A DNA stretch of 64,000 nt from Mesorhizobium sp. LMG 17147 (lineage in GTDB: Bacteria; Pseudomonadota; Alphaproteobacteria; Rhizobiales; Rhizobiaceae): positions 1 through 64,000 of the forward strand of contig NZ_JANCTC010000018.1 in assembly GCF_024297145.1 (NCBI RefSeq), given 5' to 3'. Position 1 is the first letter of the stretch. The number at the start of each line of letters is the position of its first letter. The notes below the pieces were generated by a model. The model ran no database searches. It saw only the letters and a list, made by a program, of their open reading frames with translations, and was not told the origin of the DNA. This document shows positions 41,496-50,753 of the stretch, one piece after another. Both the position numbers and the translations under genes were made by a program.

Positions 41496-42249
41496 TTATT
41501 GATGGGCTTCGCGAGTCGATCCGGCTGCTGGAGCACGAACGACACCCCAGTCGAGGAGCAGCCGACTCCGCGCGCAAAAGCGTTTCCTGTCGAGGAGATC
41601 GGAAAGCCTGATCCAGAACTGGAGGCGGCAATCCTCAATCAGCTCAAGCGCTCGGCGACGTTGCCGTGCCACAGATAGTGCCTCACGCTTTCGAGGGTCG
41701 CGACAGCCGCAGGCGCTGCGGCGCTGAGCGGTGGTGGCAGGCCGCGGGCCATCTGTTGGAGCACTGTAATGCGCATGGTGATGTGGAAATAGTCGAGAAC
41801 ATGCTCCGCATTGGGGCGCATGTAATATTGAAGGTCTCGCAGATTGCAGGCGCCATCCGACATGAAGGTCACTTCCTTCGGGAAGAGCTGCCACGACAGG
41901 CGCGACAAAGCCAGACACCGTTTGGCATCGGCAGTGTCTATATCGATCGTGGGCTCGGCAGCGCGAGCTTGCCGAAGCACGTGCGTACGGTGATTGTACG
42001 CTTGTCCTTCAGTTGCGTGGGCTGATGGCAACACGGACAGGGCCGCTCGCGACGGGCGAGGTCGAGGGCCTGCCTTTCCGTGATGGCTACCTGGAGCGCG
42101 GCCAAAGCCTTCTTTGCTTCTTCCAGCGTTAGGCCGAGCTCATCGATCGACAGCGTACCATCTGTTCGCTCGAAGCTGACAATCTCTTGCGTTTCGACCG
42201 CCGCGTCACCGCTGTCGATCATGAGTTGAATCGCAAACCCCATCCACAT
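41496..42249 (-). pseudogene. ISKra4-family transposase remnant
   Basis: Several overlapping minus-strand frames carry parts of an ISKra4 transposase. The N-terminal part (42249-41938) has GLTLEEAKKALAALQ and the zinc-binding CPCCHQPTQLKDKR. The next part has LSDGACNLRDLQ-like, DYFHITMRITVL and the LWHGN motif with its surroundings. Frameshifts and missing central sequence show that it is inactive. It marks a former insertion between the nSTAND remnant and the next fragment. Confidence 0.65.
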
Positions 42250-42292
42250 CCCTCCTGAACTGGGGAGAGGAAAGCATGTTGACCGGTTGCAG

Positions 42293-42887
42293 TCAGCCCT
42301 TGGTGAGCCGCGAAAGTTCGCGTTTCAGAGCCGCATTCACCTCACGCCGGCTGAAACGCTCGGGTTCGAAGGTGCGCAGCGGATCATCGTCCTCGAACTA
42401 CATCTTCCCCACGAAGTAGCCGCTCGATGTCGCCGAAGCGGAACCGATCGAGGAGCGCCGCATAGCCTGGTGGGCCACCAATATCTTGGGGCGGGCCGGC
42501 ACGCGCGCCGGCGATGCAGACCGGATAGACCTTGCCGCCCTCCCGCTCATGCTTGGCCTCAACCCGGATCTCGTGTTCCCACAAATCGCCGAAATCATAC
42601 TCGTAGAGGATCCTCTGGCGCACGCGCAGTTGGAGATCGACGAATGTCACCTCGCGACCCGCCGCGTCGCGGTGGCGTTCGCCGGTCCAAGTCCTACCAT
42701 AGTGCCGGCCGTGCAGCTTGAAAGCATGCAGATGACAGTCCTCCCAGCCGAAGGCGATCTGGATTGTTCGGTGCAGCGCGTAGAGTGTCATTTCTTCCGG
42801 AACGAGCAGCCGGCGCGATATCATCGGCGAGATTCGTCGCAAGCTCACTTTGAGTTGATACACTTGGGAATTTGCAACACCGGACAT
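42293..42887 (-). pseudogene. Plasmid pRiA4b ORF-3-type protein, broken
   Basis: The first 150 codons encode the ORF-3/IS1096 TnpR-like family: VSLRRISPMISRRLLV, AFGWEDCHLHAF, YEYDFGDLWEHEI and GGPPGYAALL. Near 42430 a frameshift, followed by an in-frame TAG, separates the normal tail (FEDDDPLRTFEPERFSRREV, stop at 42293). Such genes accompany transposable elements. It lies 43 bp upstream of the ISKra4 remnant on the same strand and may belong to it. Confidence 0.6.
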
Positions 42888-43177
42888 GGCGCTCAGGCTA
42901 ACGCAGAGCCGACGAGACCCCCAACTTTTTCATGCTCCCTATTGCCACCTTCTCCCCGTTTGTCGATATGCGAGCGCCCTGTGTGAGTTCAGCTGGCGGC
43001 ACCACTGCGCGTAGGCCATCATATCGATGTGATCGGCCTTCCGCTGGAGCCTGACCAAGAATGAAGTCAAAGACGGGTTGAGGCTGACCGAGCGCGGTCG
43101 CCTGCAGGGTTACGGGAATTCTGGCTGCGGCCGATCAACATGCAGCTTCAAGAAGCCATGGGCTAGGACGATTCAAA

Positions 43178-44170
43178 ATGCTAGACTTATTTGAGCCGAG
43201 ACTGCCAGACAGCAAACTCCACAAGAGCTTTCGCGAAATTCGATCCAACCCAAGCTATTCCAAGGTGATGCCCGTAATTCAAAGCTGGGCAGCGGGCCTG
43301 CTCAACAAGGCTTTGACTGACTTCGGCTGTAGCGTGGACTATTCCAAATCCTCGCCAGATTTCTTCGTGACGGCGCCTGGGAATTATCAATTCAACATCG
43401 AAGCGGTGATATCGGACCAGCCTGCGGGCGACAAAGAATGGCTGCCTTCCAGCTATCAAGATTTCAAGGATCGCGGTGCGCTAAAGCTGGTTGGGAAAAT
43501 CAGGGACAAGTTGGAAATAGTTCGAGGCAGCAATGGCAAAAAACATCCCTATTCTTCGCTGAGCCATGTGCAGGGCCGACCGTTCGTCATTGCGATTGCC
43601 CCCTTCGATAGTAGCCAATCCGTCATGCAGAACAATGAACTGATCAACCTGGTCCTCTTCGGCATCGGTGCCCCGGTGCTTGAAGGAACCGAGCTTAGAC
43701 AAGATAAGATAAGGTCGCTTGCGACAGCTTCCGGCGCGCCTGTAGAAATGGGGATTTTCACGAACGATTAGGAGATCAGCGCTGTCATTTTCTCCACAGT
43801 CGGGACTTTCGGCAAGGCGGTCGCTGAAAGCAGGATTGAGAGGTTTGTCAGGGCAACCCGCTATAGATTGATAGAGAAGGAAAGGGTTCAGTGCACATCC
43901 AGCATTCCTCATTTCATCGCGAGAGCCATCTAAGATGGGCTGCACGTTTATTTTAATCCTCATGCGCAAGTGCCATTTGAACCAAGCTTCAGGTGGCCAG
44001 AAGAGGTTTCCCGAAATTACTATGACGTGACGGCCGGCCAACCGATCCAAATACATCCCGATCGCGCGTTGGTTTCCCGGCAGGTTTTTGAATTGAGCCC
44101 TTTCTGGATGCACCATCTCCTTGAAAGCAATGGTTTTGTCGGATGTCTCCGTCGCTCGAACTATTGCTGA
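43178..44170 (+). pseudogene. Unknown protein with two in-frame stop codons
   Basis: One frame runs for 330 codons and is interrupted by TAG at 43769 (codon 198) and TAA at 43931 (codon 252). The sequence on both sides keeps protein-like character. The first part has SSPDFFVTAPGNYQFNIEAV (nuclease-like spacing of Asp and Glu) and GRPFVIAIAPF. The second has EISAVIFSTVGTFGKAV. The third has GLHVYFNPHAQVPFEP and PDRALVSRQVF. The layout resembles a family of ~330-aa hypothetical proteins. Nonsense mutations probably inactivated it; recoding is less likely. Confidence 0.6.
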
Positions 44171-44380
44171 TGGATCCAGGCATGACCGCTTTGCGCCTGA
44201 TGTCGGCCGTAGAGGGAAACTTAGCCTGTGTCCGGGAGCAGACATCGGGATTAAACATGCTGGAGGTTTTGGTCGCACCTCATCTCACGTCGTGAAGCGA
44301 AGGTAGCTTCCGGTAGCAGCCGACACTCGCGCTTTCCGCACGCTAGTGAGCTGCAGGGCTGAGTTGATCGCCGAGACGCT

Positions 44381-45172
44381 TCAGCTCAGCTCCGTTAGTC
44401 GCTTATTCTCCAGATAAGCGCGCCATCTGCGGGTGAGTTTGCCGCGACGGAGTTGATATATACCCGGCAAAGCGACTGGTGCGCCTTCGACGACCGCATT
44501 GTAGTCCGACAGGAGTAGCAGCAGGTCCGGCTCTGTGTAGCCACGTGCGGCCGCACTTTCGACGCGTTGGAGGACATCATCGATAGCGTCGGCGGCGTTC
44601 TTGTGTGCGATCATCGTGCCGACTGTATCGGACGAAAGCAGAAAAACTAGTGCCGCCACCAGCACGCGCGCAAGTGAGACCTGTGCGTCGGTGGACATCG
44701 AAGACATAGCATGCCAGAGCGTGAAGCCCATCAGAAGCGCAACCGCAACCAGCACGAGGCGCATCGCTTGGGCACTCGCGCGCTGCAAGTCGCGCGTCCA
44801 ATATGCTGATTCTTCAATCAACTCGGCCAGGCGGAAATAACTCGGCTCTGCGCGGCTCGCAAAGTAGCTTTCCTCGCGCACCATTGGCTTGTTTTCGATG
44901 GGTGCGGTGAAGCCGTCAAAGATTCTAAGCCGCTGCTCTGCCGAGAATCGTGCATTGAGACCGCTCGCCAAGAGCACCGCCCGGCGCGCTTGGTCGCCAG
45001 CCGAGCGGTGCTTCCGCTGCCTGCGGCCCAGCAAGAGCCAAAAGCCGGCAAGCCCGAAGCCGATGAGCGCGAAGTTGAGAAGGGTGGCGTTGTCACTGGA
45101 ATAGACTGAGATTGCGGCGATGGCCGCAACACCAAATTGGGCGGCAAGTGCCAGGTTCTGATGCCTGCGCAC
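44381..45172 (-). CDS. Four-TM (S-4TM-like) membrane protein
   Basis: A 263-aa protein with two pairs of membrane segments (about 9-27 and 31-48; 138-156 and 166-185). The soluble stretch between them contains EESYFASRAEPSYFRLAELIEESAYWTRDL. The layout agrees with S-4TM putative pore-forming effectors linked to nucleotide signalling. The GTG start at 45172 has GGAG 7-8 nt upstream and lies inside the 3' end of the GrpB-family gene (80-bp overlap), so the pair is co-translated. The function is inferred from this architecture. Confidence 0.65.
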   Translation of the reverse strand: MRRHQNLALAAQFGVAAIAAISVYSSDNATLLNFALIGFGLAGFWLLLGRRQRKHRSAGDQARRAVLLASGLNARFSAEQRLRIFDGFTAPIENKPMVREESYFASRAEPSYFRLAELIEESAYWTRDLQRASAQAMRLVLVAVALLMGFTLWHAMSSMSTDAQVSLARVLVAALVFLLSSDTVGTMIAHKNAADAIDDVLQRVESAAARGYTEPDLLLLLSDYNAVVEGAPVALPGIYQLRRGKLTRRWRAYLENKRLTELS

Positions 45173-45728
45173 GGTTCAGCTCCGCACGCTGATGGGTCAG
45201 CAGGCGGTCATTGCTAAACGCCGCCGCTGCATGACGCAGAACCTCGGCGACAAAGCTAGACTTACCTCGAGTGTAGGCCTTGGCGTCGGTCGGATACGCC
45301 TGCGCAAGGCGTTGCTTGAGAGCGGCATAGCGGCTCGCTAGGTCTGGATCGCCGGACAACTCGTCGCGAAATACAATCATGTCCTGTCCCCAAGAGTTGC
45401 CGTTGGGAACTAGGTGAAGGTGAAAGGGCGTGACGGGATCGGGTTTCACAAGAAAAATGCGCGGTGGGTTATCGCAACTCTCCTCCTCGACATAGCCCGC
45501 TGTTTTCAGCGTTGCGGCGACTTGTTGTGCTTCTGACCAGTCGAGAAGGGAGACCAGGAGGTCGATACACGGCTTGCCCATAAGACCGCGGATCGCCGTA
45601 GATCCTACATGATCAATAAATGCCCGCGCCGGTGCAATGACAGCGCGGATCGCCTCCGCCTCGCCGGCACAACGCGCGGCCCATTCCTCGTCGTGCGCGA
45701 CAATGCGTACCGTATCATGCGCAGCCAT
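45093..45728 (-). CDS. GrpB-family nucleotidyltransferase-fold protein
   Basis: A 211-aa protein of the GrpB/DUF (COG2320) family, which has the polymerase-beta nucleotidyltransferase fold. The motif HVGSTAIRGLMGKPCIDLLVSL spans about residues 33-54 and is the equivalent of GS...D. The later FHLHLVPNG and FRDEL-x-DP blocks are typical. The start at 45728 follows GGAGAGAAA. Its 3' end overlaps the four-TM gene by 80 bp. In this region NTase-fold genes recur next to membrane proteins, so this pair may be an independent signalling or toxin unit; no substrate is known. Confidence 0.72.
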   Translation of the reverse strand: MAAHDTVRIVAHDEEWAARCAGEAEAIRAVIAPARAFIDHVGSTAIRGLMGKPCIDLLVSLLDWSEAQQVAATLKTAGYVEEESCDNPPRIFLVKPDPVTPFHLHLVPNGNSWGQDMIVFRDELSGDPDLASRYAALKQRLAQAYPTDAKAYTRGKSSFVAEVLRHAAAAFSNDRLLTHQRAELNRAQASEPGTCRPIWCCGHRRNLSLFQ

Positions 45729-45832
45729 TTTCTCTCCACGCATGGCAGAACCAAACACCCTGGATCTTGTACTGCTCGACCACATTACCATGGACGCCAT
45801 AATACGTGTTCGGCTTGGTCACCGCACGCGTG

Positions 45833-46042
45833 CTACGCATCGGTTTCTCGCAATCTATCCAAAAGCATTCGTCCCCGTGTGAGAGTTAAATTCTTATTTT
45901 CACTCTCGGTCGTGTAAAGCAGATTATCTCGTTCGTGTTCGCAAACCCGAGCGGCTGTTTCCTTGGCTTTCCGTACCTCTCCTTCCGCCAATGAGAGTCC
46001 GTCGGGAACGTGAGCGTTTCGACAGCCATTGGGGACTAGCAC
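45833..46042 (-). CDS. Possible small charged protein
   Basis: A 69-codon frame from a GTG, upstream of and on the same strand as the GrpB gene. The product is helical and charged (LAEGEVRKAKETAARVCEHERDN), with codon bias fitting a real gene. No ribosome site is obvious and no family is known. It overlaps the divergent promoter region of the cyclase locus, which weakens the case. Confidence 0.3.
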   Translation of the reverse strand: MLVPNGCRNAHVPDGLSLAEGEVRKAKETAARVCEHERDNLLYTTESENKNLTLTRGRMLLDRLRETDA

Positions 46043-46060
46043 ATATCAAGAGGGGGCAGT

Positions 46061-47500
46061 GTGAAACTTGTAAATGACTTCAAAAACTTTCTATCCGATA
46101 CCGTCAATCTCAATCAAACCCGTATTACACTGCTTGAGGACCGAGCGGAGACGATTAATAGCTTTCTTCGAGCATCCGACTGGGAACCGACAATCTCCAC
46201 CTTCATCGAGCAGGGCTCTTGGGCGCACGACACTATCATCCGCCCGGTGGATGGCGGAGAATTCGACGCCGATCTGCTCGTCAGGGTTCGGCCGGTCGAT
46301 GGCTGGAGTGCCGCTCAATACGTGAAGGACCTCGGGCGCGTTTTCCTTGAGAGCGGACGATATGCCGACAAGACAGTCGTTTATGATTACTGCGTCACGA
46401 TCACCTATGCGGACGATTGTAAGATTGATATCGCTCCGCTGGTGATGGACCGCGAGTACCGAGGAACGCTCGAAGTCTGCGACAAGCGCAATGATAAGTT
46501 CGACGAATCCCAGCCCATCGAATACACTCAATGGATGCGCGAGAAGAACGGGTACTCGGGTAATAACTCGTTTCGCAAGGCGACCCGGCTCATCAAATAC
46601 ATCAGGGACATCAAGAAGCGTTTCAGTTGCCAGTCGGTTCTTCTAACGACACTCGTCGGTCACCGGATCGAGTGGTTCGACAAGGATTCGGACGGGTTCG
46701 CGGACACGCCAACCGCGTTGCAGACAATCATGGGTAGGCTCGACGACTGGCTGCAGGCACGGCCGGACAAGCTGGGGGTCAACAACCCTTCGCTCCCCAC
46801 CGAGGATTTTGCCGACCTGTGGAACGACACCCAGTACGCGAACTTCCGAAACTTCGTGAACAAGTACCGGAAGTGGATCGATGAAGCGATCGATGCCGAG
46901 ACCCGCTCCGACAGCATCGAGAAATGGCGCAAGGTCTTCGGCGACGATTTTGCGAAGGGAGAGAACGTAAAGAAGGCGGAGGCTTCTGCGATGCAGCAGG
47001 CCAGTGCGCTTCTCATGGAAGGGGCAGCCCACCTTGATAGCCTAGTCGACAACGTAATTGACTTTGGTATCAGCATCCTCCCATTGTGGTTCCGGACGCC
47101 ATCCCACCTCCAGGCCCCGCGTTGGCAGCCCGCCGAGCAGGTTTCCCGGAATGTCCAAGTCTTCGCCGAATATCGCGCGTCCCAGTATTCCGGCAAGGGA
47201 CATCCGATTAATTCAGGCGAGGCGTTACCCCCGCGGGGTGGTCTCTGGTTCGACGTCCGTGTCAACAAGTTCCAGACGGTGCCGGCTGACTGCTACGTAC
47301 GGTGGCGCATCACCAATACCGGGGCAGTGGCGATGGCCCTCAAGAAAGGGCGGGGCGGCTTCGAGAAGCCTACCGACGGTGATCGTCGCTGGGAAGCGCT
47401 CGAATATCGCGGCGTCCACATGGCGGAAGCATTCATCATCCGTAGAAGCGATGATCGGCTCGTTGGTTTTAGCGAGCCATTCTACGCTGTGATCAAGTAG
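46061..47500 (+). CDS. CD-NTase with AGS_C sensor domain (CBASS)
   Basis: A 479-aa protein. The N-terminal ~190 residues form a SMODS/CD-NTase core: EQGSWAHDT (GS motif, about residue 49), EFDADLLVRV (catalytic Asp pair, about 69-71) and CKIDIAPLV (third Asp, about 125). The C-terminal part (about 335-479) matches the AGS_C sensor: DCYVRWRITNTGAVA and GVHMAEAFIIRR. Such enzymes synthesise oligonucleotide messengers in CBASS. The GTG start follows AGAGGGGGCA. It heads a plus-strand unit with an S-4TM protein and a second CD-NTase. Confidence 0.82.
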   Translation: MKLVNDFKNFLSDTVNLNQTRITLLEDRAETINSFLRASDWEPTISTFIEQGSWAHDTIIRPVDGGEFDADLLVRVRPVDGWSAAQYVKDLGRVFLESGRYADKTVVYDYCVTITYADDCKIDIAPLVMDREYRGTLEVCDKRNDKFDESQPIEYTQWMREKNGYSGNNSFRKATRLIKYIRDIKKRFSCQSVLLTTLVGHRIEWFDKDSDGFADTPTALQTIMGRLDDWLQARPDKLGVNNPSLPTEDFADLWNDTQYANFRNFVNKYRKWIDEAIDAETRSDSIEKWRKVFGDDFAKGENVKKAEASAMQQASALLMEGAAHLDSLVDNVIDFGISILPLWFRTPSHLQAPRWQPAEQVSRNVQVFAEYRASQYSGKGHPINSGEALPPRGGLWFDVRVNKFQTVPADCYVRWRITNTGAVAMALKKGRGGFEKPTDGDRRWEALEYRGVHMAEAFIIRRSDDRLVGFSEPFYAVIK

Positions 47501-47521
47501 GTTGAGGAAAGGGAGCTATCG

Positions 47522-48292
47522 ATGCCCAGGGTAGATACGGTAGGTGGCAACTACTACAAGCCCCTCGAGCGGGCCGAAGCTGTCGGATCTGGACTGTTCT
47601 GGGTGGTTTCGATCCTCTCGATTGCGGCGCTTTTCGCCGACAAGGTGGCCTATCCGATTGTCTACGATATCGTGCAGATCGTCTTCATCGTTTGCGTGCT
47701 GCTGTTCTTTTTCCAGGGACAGGTCCAGAAGCTCTATCTCTTTCCTCGTGCCGAAGACAAACGCCGGCAGGAATTGCTGTCGAACAGTTACGGCGTGACG
47801 CTGACGCATGAAGAGACAGTCGGCTACTACAATAATGACCAGACAAACCCGTTGAAGCGCCTCGCGGCGTCGGTCATGGAAAGCACGTTCTTCACGCGCG
47901 AGATTGTTCGAAAGATGCTCGTCGGACAGCGAACGAAGACCGCAGGTTACCTCGTCATCTACTTCGTCGCCGTCTTGAATCGCTCCACGAATCTCGAAGT
48001 CCTTGCTGTCGCGGCTCAGGCGGTCTTCAGTGAGGATATCATCGCCCGGTGGCTCCGGATGGAATGGCTCCGTATCCGCAGCGAGCAGGTTTTCGATAAT
48101 CTAACTCGACTGTTCACAGGAAAGCAGGCCTTCTCGCGACCCGCAGCTCAATCGCAGGCGATCGACTTTTTCTCGTTCTATGAGACGACCAAATCTACGG
48201 CCGCGATCCTTCTCTCATCTAGGCTGTTTCATAAGCACAACGCGCGCCTGACGAAGGAATGGGATCAGATTCGCGGTCGTCTCGGAATCTGA
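47522..48292 (+). CDS. S-4TM-type membrane effector
   Basis: A 256-aa protein with two N-terminal membrane segments (about 22-40 and 45-66), a soluble stretch, a second hydrophobic pair around residues 138-165, and a helical C-terminus. This is the S-4TM layout of predicted pore-forming CBASS effectors. AAAGGGAGC precedes its ATG. It lies 21 bp after the AGS_C cyclase and 7 bp before the second cyclase, so it is probably the effector of this CBASS-like locus. It may act by membrane permeabilisation when bound by the messenger. Confidence 0.75.
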   Translation: MPRVDTVGGNYYKPLERAEAVGSGLFWVVSILSIAALFADKVAYPIVYDIVQIVFIVCVLLFFFQGQVQKLYLFPRAEDKRRQELLSNSYGVTLTHEETVGYYNNDQTNPLKRLAASVMESTFFTREIVRKMLVGQRTKTAGYLVIYFVAVLNRSTNLEVLAVAAQAVFSEDIIARWLRMEWLRIRSEQVFDNLTRLFTGKQAFSRPAAQSQAIDFFSFYETTKSTAAILLSSRLFHKHNARLTKEWDQIRGRLGI

Positions 48293-48299
48293 GGCAAAC

Positions 48300-49163
48300 A
48301 TGGTCACAACTATATCGGAGGGCTTTCGCCAATTCAGAACAAACCTTGAAATCACAAGTCTTCAGGAAAGCACTACGTCCAGCCGTCAGCAGAACGTGCG
48401 GGACACGGTCGCCGAAGATTTCGAAGTTCTCGAATCCTTTCTGACCGGGTCCTATCGCCGAAACACGATGATCGCACCCCTCACTACGGCAGACATCGAC
48501 GTCTTCATCGTGCTCGATCCGAAATACTACACGGACCAAAGCCAGCATGCACTGCTGTCATCCGTGATGACGACACTCAAGAAGAGGTATCCGAAGACAC
48601 CGAAAATAAAGCCCGACGGCCAAGCGGTGACCATCACCTTCACGGATTTCAAGGTCGATGTCGTTCCGGGCTTTTATCGAACTGGCGGTGGGTTTCTTAT
48701 TCCCGACTCGCACCTGAAGAGATGGATTCCCACGGATCCGAAGAAGCACGTCGACTTGTGGTCCGCGTCCAACAAAGCTCACCACGGCTCACTCGTGCCA
48801 CTGATCAAGATGCTGAAGTGCTGGAACCGCGAGAAGGGAAATCTCTTCCGCTCCTTTCATCTGGAGGTCCTAGTGCGCCATGTTCTGAAGGACGTCACTA
48901 TCACCGACTATCCGAGCGGCGCTCGATGGGTATTCGACAAAATGAGGGACAAGGTCTGGACCAAGATTGCCGATCCCGCCGGCTACAGCGACGACGTCGC
49001 TTCCTATCTCGCTAAGTCCGAGGCCGACAGGATGATCGCCGCTCTCGACCAGGCGTATCGGCGGGCCCGTACTGCGGAAAACTACTCGAACCAGGGATAT
49101 GCGAAGCTGGCGATCGACGAATGGCGGTCGATTTTTGCTGACTATTTCCCCGCATACGGATGA
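48300..49163 (+). CDS. Second CD-NTase in the CBASS-like locus
   Basis: A 287-aa nucleotidyltransferase with an intact active site: FLTGSYRRNT (GS, about residue 44), ADIDVFIVLD (Asp pair, about 62-64) and FKVDVVPGF (third Asp, about 119). It lacks an AGS_C domain. It is 7 bp downstream of the S-4TM gene. Two catalytically complete cyclases sharing one effector is not the standard CBASS layout. They may make different messengers, act as a heterodimer, or reflect a merger of two systems. Confidence 0.8.
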   Translation: MVTTISEGFRQFRTNLEITSLQESTTSSRQQNVRDTVAEDFEVLESFLTGSYRRNTMIAPLTTADIDVFIVLDPKYYTDQSQHALLSSVMTTLKKRYPKTPKIKPDGQAVTITFTDFKVDVVPGFYRTGGGFLIPDSHLKRWIPTDPKKHVDLWSASNKAHHGSLVPLIKMLKCWNREKGNLFRSFHLEVLVRHVLKDVTITDYPSGARWVFDKMRDKVWTKIADPAGYSDDVASYLAKSEADRMIAALDQAYRRARTAENYSNQGYAKLAIDEWRSIFADYFPAYG

Positions 49164-49277
49164 GGCGACCACACTCGAAGAACGAAAAACGGGCAGCAGT
49201 CTTAAGCCTCGGGCTGGTTGCATGTTAGTTTCCAACAAACCAACTCGGAATGTCACTGCTCGACTAGGGGAAACTTG

Positions 49278-50741
49278 ATGGATGAGGAAGCCGCCCAGGA
49301 GAGCGCGCTACAGAGGCGCCAAGGCAAGCTGCTGGCCGAAGCGTATGATGAAGTCGTATCTGCCATTCTTTCCAAGCTTGAGGGTGGCGGCAAACCATCC
49401 AAGGTGAGCAGATATCCGACCTTCTCGCTGCATAACAACGGCATGGCATCGTTGGGCGATGGCGCTTGGACGGGGGTGGGTCCGCTAGAATATGCTTCAC
49501 TGCTCGAACCTCCCTACAACGACCCTGAGGCGCGTCAGTTAGGCAAGTTCCCACCCATTCGTTTCCCTGCAGTGGCGAGGCTGGCAGCGTTCGCCCTTGA
49601 ATACCCCGAAATCGCCCGCATTCCCCCGACGGGATCCGACGCGGAAAATCCGTTAGCAAGGGTCGCTATCGACCTTCTAGTCGCGCGGGCTGCGGATGTT
49701 CATTTTCTTCGCTTCGGCGCGGCCCCCGCGACGGACGCGACCCGCGCTGTTGTTCTGAAGCCGCTTTTCAAAGGATTGTTTGACTCGCGCCTGAAGCTTG
49801 CGGTGCTCGCGCCGATCGCACTCGTCCGGTTCGACTTCGACCGGGTGCGCCTCGGACCCTCTGCCTATATCATGCGAATGTCGCCAGATTTTCAACGAGC
49901 GCGATGGGAGATGAAGGCCTACGGCGCTAACGGTCATGACCAAGTGCTCGCGGCCGCGACCCATGCTTTCGTGCTTACCGGATGGGACGTTCCGAACGGC
50001 AATTGGATCGAGCTTAGCCAGACACTATCGAACTTCAGCTCGGAAGCACGCGAGCGCATCGATGCGCTATTCGCTGCGCTCCGGCTCGAGACCGGGATCG
50101 AGACTGGATATGCGCAGGAAATCCGGCTTGCGAGGGGCTGGCGTCACCGGCACAATTATGGGCTGCCCAATGTTTATGCCGTTGGCGCACGCCGCTATCC
50201 CGAGGTGTTCGACGATTTTGGTTGGAACCGTGCGGACCTACCCCTCGTCAGCAAGGCGCAGATGCGCAAGGTCGCATGCCTTCTTGAAGCATTAGAAAGT
50301 TCAACAGGCGAAAGGCTTGCCTTGGCCACCCGTCGCCTGAACACGGCAATGACGCGCAGTGACCTCGCCGACGCAATTCTCGACGCCACAATCGCTCTTG
50401 AGGTTTTACTTGGCGACGGAGACGGGCAGGCGATCTCGTGGAAGCTCCGGATGCGCGCAGCCGCGTTGGCAGGTATCGAGGGAGGTCAAGCTGGTGCGAA
50501 AGCCATGAGTGACGCGATCGCGGTGGTCTATTCGACCCGATCAGCCATTGTCCATGGCACTCGGCGACGAATTGGCGCTGCCGACGCACATGCAGAACGG
50601 GATTTGGCGGCGAAGGACCTGGCGCTCGATGCATTGCGTAGCCTGCTTAAGATCCTCATCCGCCGACCTGAGTTTCTCGATCCACGTCGTATCGACGGCG
50701 ATCTGTTGATGGCACCGCCGTGCATCACAACTAGCACCTAG
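49278..50741 (+). CDS. ApeA-like HEPN protein
   Basis: A 487-aa protein of unknown N-terminal fold. Its C-terminal ~130 residues look like an ApeA-like HEPN domain: DAILDATIALEVLLGDG then VYSTRSAIVHGTRR, in which R-x4-H (RSAIVH) is the catalytic motif of HEPN RNases. The ATG at 49278 is preceded by AGGGGAAA. ApeA-type proteins act in abortive anti-phage defence. It follows the CBASS-like cyclases by 114 bp on the same strand. The assignment of the C-terminus is fairly sure, the function less so. Confidence 0.65.
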   Translation: MDEEAAQESALQRRQGKLLAEAYDEVVSAILSKLEGGGKPSKVSRYPTFSLHNNGMASLGDGAWTGVGPLEYASLLEPPYNDPEARQLGKFPPIRFPAVARLAAFALEYPEIARIPPTGSDAENPLARVAIDLLVARAADVHFLRFGAAPATDATRAVVLKPLFKGLFDSRLKLAVLAPIALVRFDFDRVRLGPSAYIMRMSPDFQRARWEMKAYGANGHDQVLAAATHAFVLTGWDVPNGNWIELSQTLSNFSSEARERIDALFAALRLETGIETGYAQEIRLARGWRHRHNYGLPNVYAVGARRYPEVFDDFGWNRADLPLVSKAQMRKVACLLEALESSTGERLALATRRLNTAMTRSDLADAILDATIALEVLLGDGDGQAISWKLRMRAAALAGIEGGQAGAKAMSDAIAVVYSTRSAIVHGTRRRIGAADAHAERDLAAKDLALDALRSLLKILIRRPEFLDPRRIDGDLLMAPPCITTST

Positions 50742-50753
50742 ACGATCGGACCG

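Noticed and set aside
43481..44278. A 265-codon minus-strand frame with protein-like stretches
   Set aside because: The plus strand carries a better continuous protein interrupted by two stops, and the minus frame has no ribosome site or family.
45742..45882. A 46-codon plus-strand ORF opposite the 5' region of the GrpB gene
   Set aside because: Weak ribosome site and no family; it overlaps the region needed for the divergent promoters.
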